Shown piece by piece: positions 25,401-34,506 of a DNA stretch of 64,000 nucleotides. Numbering within the stretch: the stretch's first letter is position 1; each line of letters opens with the position of its first letter. The DNA comes from Dipteris shenzhenensis (lineage: Eukaryota; Polypodiophyta; Polypodiopsida; Gleicheniales), in NCBI GenBank assembly GCA_047967505.1, contig CM106540.1; one strand, 5' to 3'. Both the position numbers and the translations under genes were made by a program. Below the pieces are notes generated by a model. That model did no database searches. It saw only the letters and a program-made list of their open reading frames with translations, and was not told the DNA's origin.

Positions 25401-28228
25401 CATTCTCTCTTGTTCCTTTTTCTTGAGTATATCCCATTGTAAATCTTGAGCTCATTGCCATATTGTTTTTCTAGGGTAGCAGACATTTGTTCCTTGTCAT
25501 CTTTATCAGCAAATATGACTATATTACATTGTCCCACTCTACCAATGGTGGTATGTAATATTCTGTCAAGGAGTGGACGGATGTCATCCGCTGATATTTC
25601 ATAGACAAAGAAAAGCTGAGGTCTCTCCCAAGCAGTGTCGTCGGACAAAAAATCACTCAATGAAACTCCCTTGCACTTAACACTCTTTCCAGACTCTGAA
25701 ATGATTTCATGTATGAAATAAAAGCCCTTGTTCAAAGTCTTTTCTTTTCTGAGAGTGTGGTTATTGATGACTTTTTGTGCATATACATACACATTTTCCG
25801 GAATGTCACTTCTCATAGAGGGAGTAATTTCAGATCCATCATCTTCTACCTTCACCCATTTATGCGCCCAAGCCTTCTGTTTAGCTGACGGTAAAGCTGA
25901 TGCCATCTGCCTCACAATGTTATGATCAATTTTACATTGGCTGATTGGAATATTTTTTTCTCCCAATAAATATTCAATTGCACTCTTTACTGCATCACGC
26001 TTCACCTGTTGGATGATGTTATCTTCCATGCAATGATCTTTATCCTTTTTGCCAAAAAACCATTCTTTTGACATTAATTTCTCTGCAGCAAGACTTGCGT
26101 ATTTATCTGGTAGGTTTCTTAAAGGCCTCCACATCCGAGCTGTCATCTCTTTTTTCTCAATCTTCTTTGCCTTCTCTTTAATCAATGATGGAGCCTCATA
26201 TGTAACATCTCCTTTCTCACATGCAAGACACACGTCTTTGATCTGATGAAAAACTTCATCACTACGGAAAAGTATGCTTGTGTAGTCTTGATACCTATCC
26301 CTTACTGTCTTGAAGCTTGTAATCACCTCAGCTCTTTCCTGCTTTCCCCTTGGTACAATGGCACTCAAGCATGTGTAGAAGTCAACAAGATTATCCGCTT
26401 CCACTTTAGTTGCAGTTCTTTTGAGAGTGGTCAAAGGAGAATTAAAAGTTTTCCATATGGTCCTAGCTTTGAGCAACATCTCTGAAGTGGAGGTGATTTT
26501 TCGTAGTGCATAAATGTCATGATTAAGTCTTTCCGACTCAATCAAATATTTCTTCTCGTTCTTGAAGATACAGATGCATGCAGAATAGTAGTGAAATTGA
26601 GGCACACTCGCGAAAGTTTGATAAGTAATTTCTCCTTTCTTGTATGCATCTCTAGAGCGCTCATTACAAGCATAGGCATAGTGCTGACCATCTATTGCCT
26701 CAAATGTACAATGAGCTAAGAAATTTCTCTTGGCATCCCTTATATGTCGTTCTGGATCATTCACTGAACTCTGTCCTTCTTGAAGTGAGGGAACTTGTTT
26801 TCCGAGGAACTTAGTGAATTGCATCTCAAAATCTATAGGCTGAGAGAAATTGATGGATTGACTATAATCTCCCATGACTGGCCAAAATGTTCTTGGACGG
26901 AGTACCAAATTAGAAACAACTGGTTTTTTTCCATCAATCAAAGCCTGAAAAATCTTTTCAGCATAGGCTGTATCTAAGGTCCTGCTGTTGGTGAAGACAC
27001 TTGCTTTGACCACTGTTGAAGCATGTATAACTTGAGTTTTCTGGCCCCATATATATCCTGGATCCTCATCTGTCACAGCCTCATTCAAGCGAAGATTTAG
27101 GTTCTTCATTGATAACATTTCTGCTTCTAGATCTGACTCCATTTCAAGACCCTCCGCATCCTCTTCATGTTCTTCCTCTTCTCTTCTTTGCCCTTTCTTT
27201 GTATATGAACGACCTCTTTTTCCAGTTATAGGACTTGGAACTGTAGCTCGTGAAGTACTTGCCTTTTGCATTTGACGTCGAGGTTTATTTTTTAAAGGCT
27301 CAATGTGAACTGCTTTAGATTGCCCTACTTCTTCTTCTATTGCCTCAACTTCAGGTATACTTAAGGGCTTCACTTGTTCTGTTATTCCATCAACTTCATG
27401 AGTTACACCATCTAAGTGAGTAATACCATGAACAAGAGATGTGTGTGCATGTCCTGTCTTATCTGATGCATGTCGTGTCTCACTCAATTCAATTTCTGTC
27501 TGAGATGCATGTGCATGTCCGGTCTCCACCAATTCAGTCCCTGTCTTAGATGTAGATCCCTTGTAAGCATCCACGTGTACAAGACCCTCATCCATTGCTA
27601 CAATGTGTTCTGTCTCATCCACTCCACTTCCTCTCTCATTTGTATTACCATGAACCAAATCTACATGGCGTGTCTCATCACTTCCTTTCTCATGTGTGGA
27701 TTCTTGCACCTTAGGTCCCTCCAATGAAGTTGAACCTTGTTGGATGACACCCTGAAAGTATTCAAGGATAATCTTTGACTGCATTTTTCTTGCTTCCTCA
27801 ATGGGAAATTCCTCCCACACATGTTGAAGGATCTCCAATGCAGGAACCAATTTAGGAAATCTAGGTGCTTTTGGCGGCGGCATCACAAAGTGCATTGCAT
27901 CTTTCTTAGAAAGAAGAAACGATCTGTTGCTCATTCTTGACTTTGTGTAAATCATCATTGTAGTGCTGTCTTTTTCAATTTTTATTTCTACTAAGGTGCC
28001 CCCTTGAATCAAATTGCTCTTGGAGAAAGATACATTTGATGCGCACTCATCTTTCTCCAACTCTCTCTTTGTCATCACTAGAATGAGATTTCCTTTACTT
28101 AAGACCAAGAACCATGCTTTCTTTGTTGTGTCAACAACTGTCCAGTTTGTGAAGTCCTTTGGGGCATAAATTCTTCCATTGTATTTCAGTGTCATACCAT
28201 TGACAAATGCTGTAGCCTCAAGATCCAT
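22493..28228 (-). CDS. Transposon-borne large protein fused to two tandem Ulp1-like (C48) modules, 8 exons
   Basis: Minus-strand exons, each bounded by GT-AG and joining in phase: 28228-24842, 24738-24476, 24391-24221, 24137-24048, 23955-23488, 23405-23235, 23131-23045, 22955-22493. The total is 5,100 nt, 1,699 aa. Exon 1 (1,129 codons) has no domain I can name with confidence. It has a basic Arg/Lys stretch, a possible degenerate methyltransferase-like segment (about 867-1052) and a very acidic end. Exons 2-8 hold two copies of one module. Module A has LHWSLVIVD (His 1276), FFVNS (Asn 1293) and QNDDHSCGW (Cys 1343), the His-Asp/Asn-Gln-Cys order of Ulp1/SENP proteases. Module B has HWSLIVWD (His 1519), WFVNS, but QKDMFSSGW, with Ser 1581 in place of Cys. 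Exons 3 and 6 are both exactly 171 nt, so the modules arose by duplication. Expected activity is SUMO or ubiquitin-like deconjugation by module A. A partial 19-bp duplication near 22517-22547 may have shifted the frame: a further ETQC-type repeat runs in another frame to 22372. The first ATG could instead follow an upstream exon, since an AG precedes it. Confidence 0.75.
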
Positions 28229-28360
28229 CCTGTATTCAAGCACAACACAAATTTTAAGTACTTTGACAAACTACAATTACTTTGAAAAATCAAAAGTACA
28301 ATGAGTCCCATAAATACACCTCAAGTTTGTATTCTTCCCAATCATATAAGTATCAATTTC

Positions 28361-28452
28361 ATGCTTTGGGAATAGCCTAAAAGGCTTTACAAGGCTTAGA
28401 GCATAAATGCTTTGGGAATAGCCTAAAAGGCTTTACAAGGCTTAGAGCATAA
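28361..28452. repeat. 46-bp tandem duplication upstream of the Ulp1-fusion gene
   Basis: Two near-identical 46-bp units start at 28361 and 28407 (ATGCTTTGGGAATAGCC and so on). They lie about 130 bp upstream of the first exon, in its 5' region. Confidence 0.85.
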
Positions 28453-28929
28453 ATGTGAAAAAAAATAAGGATTTACAATGATCTCTAAATACAAATTTGA
28501 AGTCTGTCATATATAAGTACAAAATGCTCTGTCAACTCCCGCAACTGATATAAGTGTAAAATGCTCTGTCAACTTCCACAACTGTAATCTGTCATGTACA
28601 CTGATACAACTTTCAATCATCTTGAAAGTTTAAAAACCTTAATCGTTGCTTAAATGGTAGGGTTGTTGTGACTGTGAAACCGAATGTGAACGAATGGACT
28701 GACTCCGATTAGGAACTAGTCGGGAAATTTTGAGCATGGCTTTGATTGGTTTTTTTGGAGTTCTCTCCTCTAAGGACAAACTAATCTATGCTAATCTAGA
28801 CTACACCAACCGTCGAAGCGAAGAAAAGCAAGAAATAATTTCTTTTCCATTGTTCTTTTTAATATCCTTAGGTTGCGAATTAAAAGCAAAAAATAATCTT
28901 TCTATTATTCTATTTAATACACTAAGGTT

Positions 28930-28977
28930 GTGAGTTTAAAAAAGATAAAATTTATATTTTATCTTTTTTAAACTCAC
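28930..28977. repeat. Perfect 21-bp hairpin with 6-base loop
   Basis: The left arm 28930-28950 (GTGAGTTTAAAAAAGATAAAA minus its last base when quoted) is the exact reverse complement of 28957-28977, with loop TTTATA. It sits at the edge of the first pyrimidine-rich block, and part of the arm recurs at about 29225-29250 on the other edge of that block. Confidence 0.9.
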
Positions 28978-29222
28978 ACCCCTTTCTCTCTATCTCTCCC
29001 CCCCTTCTCTCCCCCCCCTTCTCTCTCGCTGCCGCCCCCATCCTCCCACCCCACCTTCCCCATTCTCACTCCCACGCCCACGTCCATTCTTTCACCTTCC
29101 CCATTCCCACTCCCTCTCCCACTCCCATCCTCCCACCCCTTTCTCTCTCTCTCCCCCCCCATTCTCTCTCGCTGCCGCGGCAGCGGCCCCCCCCTTCTCT
29201 CTCTCTCTCTTCTCCTTCTCAT
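28978..29222. repeat. First pyrimidine-rich block with GC palindrome
   Basis: Almost pure C/T on the plus strand. It combines CT-rich satellite, CCCATCCTCCCACCCC-type minisatellite and the palindrome GCTGCCGCGGCAGC (about 29169). It is a miniature of the two larger arrays at 30.4-33.5 kb, and is flanked by TTAAAAAAGATAAAATTTAT direct repeats. Confidence 0.85.
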
Positions 29223-29441
29223 TTTAAAAAAGATAAAATTTATATTTTCAAAAACTAATTTACTTACAACTCATAAGAATTGAACATTCACATTAATAAG
29301 AAGTTAAAATCTTAATAAATTTGAATTTATATAATAAAAACTATAAAGTAGTTTAACTTAAAGTTTATGAAAAAATAACGTAAAATAAAGAAAACAAGAC
29401 TTTAAATTAAAAATTTAATATTTACCTAGAAGAATATATTA

Positions 29442-30420
29442 ATTCTCCCTAAAAAGAAATAAATTAAAGTAATAATAATGAATATTCTCCCTAAAAAGAA
29501 ATAAATTAAAGTAATAATAACGAATGTAAGTTAAACTACTTTTAAAATTTTAATTTAAAATGTAATAAAATTAAAATTATACTCTCTATATTCCAAAACA
29601 AAATGCATTATAGTCTAAATTAAACTAGTAAATTAAAAATGAAAGTGAAACTCATTTTAAATTCAAAAACAAAGAAAAATTTAAAATTCAAGTTTCTACA
29701 AGTTTTGCTTTTAGCATACATTTGTCTTTTCACATCCACGGGTTTGTCTTTTGAAACACAAGGTTGTCTTTTATCACAATTTTCATATCCACGCGTTTGT
29801 CTTTTGAAACACAAGGTTGTCTTTTATCACAATTTTCAAGTTTTCACACGTTTGTCTTTTCAAACACAAGGATTCATAGTTTAAAAAAACGCGAGAAATT
29901 TTGAAATTCTAGTTTCCACACGTTTCTCTTTTCAAACACCAAGGTTTGTTTTTTCAAACACAAGGATTCATAGTTTAAAAAAAGGCGGGAAATTTTGAAA
30001 TTCTAGTTTCCACACGTTTCTCTTTTCAAACACCAAGGTTTATAGTTTTGTTTGTTTAAGTTTCGACTAAATCACACACCAATCTCCTCTAATATGCCTC
30101 ATTGATCGTAGCTCCCAAATTCTTCCATCAAAACATCTCTCCTTTATCTCTTCTTGATCATCGCCCACTCATTTTTTCTCCTCATTGGTAAGATTTTTTA
30201 TCTCGATCGTACTTTCTCTTGTGCCCTTCCTCTCTAAATTTTCATCAAACACCAAGGTTTATAGTTTTGTTTGTTTAAGTTTAGACTAAATCACATACCA
30301 ATCTCCTCTCATATGCCTCATTGATCGTAGCTTCTTCATCTTGTCTCGATCGTCGCCCACTCATTTCTCCTCTTCATTGGTAAGATTTTCTATCTCGATC
30401 GTACTTTCTCGTGTCCTCCC
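29442..30420. repeat. Series of short tandem duplications (42 bp, about 60 bp, about 180 bp)
   Basis: A 42-bp unit starting ATTCTCCCTAAAAAG occurs at 29442 and 29484. At 29,720-30,020, units with TTTGTCTTTTGAAACACAAGG or CACACGTTTCTC vary around a 60-bp period. At 30,030-30,400, a longer unit (GACTAAATCACA, CTCATTGATCGTAGC, TCTCGATCGTACTTTCTC) is duplicated. No gene is seen. The region lies between the divergent genes. Confidence 0.7.
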
Positions 30421-30429
30421 TCTCTAAAT

Positions 30430-32330
30430 TTTCATCTCTCTCACTCTTCTCTCTCTCTCTTTCCTCTCCGCTCTAGTCTACGTTTCCTCTCATCTTAGTC
30501 TACTCTCTCCCCTCCTCTTCATTTCCCCTCTCTCTCTCTCTCTCTCTCCCTTTCTCCTCACCTTTTTCCTCTCTCTCACTTGTGCTCCCCACTCTCCTCT
30601 CCACTCTCTCTCTCACTTGCCGCGATCTCCCCCCCCCTCCCCTCTCTCTCTCTCCACCCCCTCTCTCTCTCTCTCTCCACCCCTCCCTCTCTTTCGCTGC
30701 CGCGGCAGCGGCCCCTCCCCTCCTCTCTCTCTCTCCCTCCCCCTCTCTCTCGCTCTCGCATCTCCCCCCTACTCTCTCTCCCCCCCCTACTCTCTCGCTG
30801 CCGCGACAGCGGCTCCCCCTCTCTCTTCCCTCTCCCCACCCCTTCCCTCTCCCCCTCTCCCCCTCTCTCTCTCCCTCCCCTCTCTCTCGCTACCCCCCCT
30901 TCTCTCTCTCCCTCCCCCTCCCTCTCTCGCTGCCGCGGCAGTGGTCGCGGCCCCCCCCCTTCTCTCTCTCTCCCCCTCCCCTCTCTCTCGCTCCCTCCGC
31001 CCCCTCCCCCCTTCCCTCTCCCCCCCTCCCCCTCTCTCGCTGCCGCGGCAGCGGCCGCGGCCCCCCCCCTTCCCTCTCCCCCCTCTCTCGCTCCCCCCTT
31101 CCCTCTCTCTCCCCCCTTCCCTCTCCCCCCCTCCCCCTCTCTCGCTGCCGCGGCAGCGGCTGCGGCCCCCCCCCCTTCCCTCTCCCCCCTCTCTCGCTCC
31201 CCCCTTCCCTCTCTCTCCCCCCTTCCCTCTCCCCCCCCTCCCCCTCTCTCGCTGCCACGGTAGCGGCCGCGGCCCCCCCCCTTTCTCTCTCTCTCTCCCC
31301 CCCTTCTCTCCCCCCCCTTCTCTCTCCCCTCCCCTCCCTCTCTCGCTGCCACTGCCGCGGCAGCGGCCCCCCCTCTCTCTCTCTTCCCCCCCCCTTCCCT
31401 CTCTCCTCCCCTCCCTTTCCCCCCCCCCCTTCTCTCTCCCCTCCCCTCCCTCTCTCGCTGCCGCTGCTGCGGCGCGGCCCCCCCCCTCTCTCTCTCTCTT
31501 CCCCCCCCTTCCCTCTCGCTGCCCCCTCTCTCCCCCCTTCCCTCTCCCCCCCTCCCCCTCTCTCGCTGCCGCTGCCGCGACAGTGCTGCCGCTGCCGCGA
31601 CAGCGGCCCCCTCCCTCCCCTCTCCCCCCTCCCCCTCTCTCGCTGCCGCGGCAGCGGCAGCGGCCCCCTCCCCTCCCTCTCCCTCCTCCCTCTCACCGCC
31701 CCCCCTTCTCTCTCCCCCCCCCTTGCCCCCCCCCCCTTCCCTCTCCCCCCCCCTCCCCCTCTCTCGCTGCCGCTGCTGCGGCAGCGGCCCCCTCCCCTCC
31801 CTCTCCCCCCTCCCTCCCCTCCCTCTCCCCCCTCCCCCTCTCTCTCACCGCCCCCCCTCCCTCTCTCGCCGCGGCCCCCATCCCTCCCTCTCCCCTCTCC
31901 CTCTCACCGCCCCCCTTCCCTCTCCCCCCCTCCCCCTCTCTCGCTGCCGCGGCAGCGGCAGCGGCCCCCTCCCCTCCCTCTCCCCCCTCGCCTCCCTCCC
32001 TCTTCCCCCTCTCTATCCCCGCCCCCCCCTCCCTCTCTCGCCGCCCCCCCTCCCTCTCCCCTCCCCTCTCCCTCCCCTCCCTCCCCCCCTCTGCGCTGCC
32101 GCGGCAGCGGCCTCCCCCTCCCTCTCTCTCTCCCCCCCCTCGCTGCTTCTTCCCTCTCTCCCCTCTCTTTCCCCCCTTCCCCTTCTCTCGCCCCTCCCTT
32201 TCTCTCCCCTCTCTTTCCCCCCCTTCTCTAGTCTCTCTCCCTCTCTCTTTCTTTCTCTCTTTGCTGCCGAGGCAGCAAGACTCTGTCTCGTCTTTTCTCT
32301 CTCTAAAAATCTTTCCTTCACTTTTCTCTC
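30430..32330. repeat. Pyrimidine-rich satellite studded with the GCTGCCGCGGCAGC palindrome
   Basis: About 1.9 kb that is overwhelmingly C and T on the plus strand, broken every 65-180 bp by CTCTCGCTGCCGCGGCAGC or a variant (for example at about 30699, 30799, 30927, 31039, 31144, 31248, 31458, 31576, 31645, 31944, 32095 and 32262). Long open frames here on both strands, rich in Pro/Ser/Leu or Gly/Glu/Arg, are artefacts of the composition. The minus strand is G-rich and could form G-quadruplex or triplex structures (inference). Confidence 0.85.
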
Positions 32331-32579
32331 TCTATAATAAAATTTCAAAGTATACAAATTTTAAAAACAGTACCTGAAAAAAAGTTGAAATCGATGCTTG
32401 TGCTTGCTTGTGCTTGCTTTTGCTCTTCCTCCTCTTTTGCTTCTCTTCTTGCTCTTCCTTGTTGAAATGGAGAGAAACAATGAGAGAAGGAGGAGTAATA
32501 TAAAAAAACGAGGGTTTTAAGAAGTGCTTCTCTCTCATTGGTCCTTCTATACCATTATCTCCTCTCCCATTGGCCTCTC

Positions 32580-33475
32580 TATTAGATTATCTTCTCTCTC
32601 TTCCACCCACTCCCATCCTCCCACCCCAATTCCCACTCCCACTCCACATCCAATGCCTCCCACCCCACCTCCCCATTTCTCACTCCCACGCCCACGCCCC
32701 ATTCTTTCACCTTCCCCATTTCCACTCCCTCTCCCACTCCCATCCTCCCACCCCACCCCTCCCACTCCCACCCTCACTCCACCCACCTCCCCATTCCCAC
32801 TCCCACTCCCTTCTCCCACCCACTCCATCTCTCCACCTACACCACTCTCTCCACTCCCATCCTCCCACCCCACCCCTCCCCCCCATTCCACTCCACCCCA
32901 TTCTCCCCCCTTATCCTCCCACCTCACCCCTCTCCACTCCCATCCTCCCACTCCCTCTCCCACTCCACTCCCACTCCCATTTTCCCACCCCCCACCTCCC
33001 CATTCCCACTCCCACTCCCATTTTCCCACCCCCCCCACCTCCAGACTCCACTCCCTCCCCCATCCTCCCACCCCACCCCTCCCACTTCCACCCCCACCTC
33101 CCCCATTCCCACTCCCATCCTCCCACCTCACCCCTCCCACTTCCACCCCCACCTCCCTCATTCCCACTCCCTCTCCCACTCCCACTCCCCACCCCACCCC
33201 TCCCACTCCCACTCCCATCCTCCCATCCTCCCACCCTCACCCCACCCCCACCTCCCCCATTCCCACTCCCTCTCCCACTCCCACTCCCATTCTCCCACCC
33301 CCACCTCCCCCATTCCCACTCCCTCTCCCACTCCCACTCCCATCCTCCCACCCCCACCCCCACCGCCCCCATTCCCACTCCCTCTCCCACTCTCCCTTTC
33401 TCCCTCTACCACCCTCCCACACTCCCTTTCTCCACTTTCCCACTCTCCCTTTCTCCCACTACCACCCTCCCAACT
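32580..33475. repeat. C-rich minisatellite (CCCACTCCCATCCTCCCACCCC family)
   Basis: About 0.9 kb of irregular repeats of CCCATTCCCACTCCC, TCTCCCACTCCCATCC and TCCCACCCC. The minus strand carries repeated GGGNGGG-type runs. It is distinct from the palindrome satellite but present in miniature beside it at 29.0-29.15 kb. Open frames here are compositional. Confidence 0.85.
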
Positions 33476-33549
33476 ATCAATTCCACTATTACTTATGAAT
33501 TCTAATTAAAACTATTACTTAAATAAATGATATTACTTGAAAACACTCA

Positions 33550-34380
33550 TAGGATTTAAGGTTTAGGATTTCATGGTTTGGGTTTAGGATTTGGGGTTTG
33601 GTGAGTTAGGGTTTAGGGTTTAGGGTTCAAGGTTTGAGGGTTAGGGTTTGGGGGTTAGGGTTTAGAGTTTGGTGGTTTAGGGTTTAGGGTTTAGGATTTA
33701 GGGTTTAGGATTTGGGGGTTAGGGGTTAGGGTTTAGGGTTTGGGGGTAGGGTTTAGGGTTTGGGAGTTAGAGTTTAAGGTTTAGGGTTTAGGGTTTGGGG
33801 CTTAGGGTTTAGGGTTTGGGGTTTAGGGTTTGGGAGTTAGGGTTTAGGGTTTGGGAGTTAGGGTTTAGGGTTTAGGGTTCAGGGTTTGGGGTTTAGGGTT
33901 TGGGGTTTAGGGTTTAGGGTTTGGGAGTTAGGGTTTAGGGTTTAGGGTTTGGGATTTAGGGTTTGGGAGTTAGGGTTTAGGGTTTAGGAGTTAGGGTTTA
34001 AGGTTTGGGGGTTAGGGTTAAGGGCTTAGGGTTTAGGATCTAGGGTTTAGGAGTTAGGGTTTAGAGTTTAGGGTTTGGGGGTTAGGGTTAAGGGTTTATG
34101 GTTTAGGGTTTAGGGTTTAGGGTTTCGGGTTTCGGGTTTGGGAGTTAGGGTTTAGGGTTTGGGGTTTGAGAGTTAGGGTTTAGGGTTTAGGGTTTGGGGG
34201 TTAGGGTTTAGGGTTTAGGGTTTGGGAGTTAGGGTTTAGGGTTTAGGAGTTAGGGTTTAGGGTTTGGGGTTTAGGGTTTAGGGTTTGGGAGTTAGGGTTT
34301 GGGGTTTGGGGGTTAGGGTTTAGGGTTTGGGGTTTGGGGGTTAGGGTTTAGGGTTTAGGGTTTAGGGTTTAGGGTTGTTA
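33550..34380 (+). repeat. Interstitial TTTAGGG telomere-type repeat array
   Basis: About 0.8 kb of TTTAGGG units and variants (TTTGGGG, GGGAGTTAGGG, TTTAGGA) on the plus strand, ending in a few GGGTTGTTATTGG units. It is the canonical plant telomere motif in degenerate form. It lies wholly inside the transposon and ends about 130 bp before the transposase ATG at 34507. In plants short telo-box motifs in promoters recruit TRB-type factors; a promoter role here is inference. Confidence 0.9.
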
Positions 34381-34506
34381 TTGGTTAGGGTTTAGGGTTG
34401 TTTTGGTTTACGGTTTAGGGTTGTTATTGGTTAGTGTCTAATTAAATTTTCAAACACGTTCTGGATTTTTAAATCATTAATAAAGTAGATTATTGAGAAG
34501 AGACTA

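Noticed and set aside
30582-32377. Open frames of 549 and 586 codons on the plus strand, and 258-268 codons on the minus strand
   Set aside because: They consist of Pro/Leu/Ser or Gly/Glu/Arg from C/T-rich satellite, are open in several frames at once, and have no motif.
32524-33498. Pro/Ser/His-rich open frames of up to 324 codons
   Set aside because: Translation of the C-rich minisatellite in overlapping frames; no coding signal.
33550-34380. True chromosome end
   Set aside because: The repeat is degenerate and continues into coding sequence and a TIR on one side and satellite and genes on the other, so it is interstitial.
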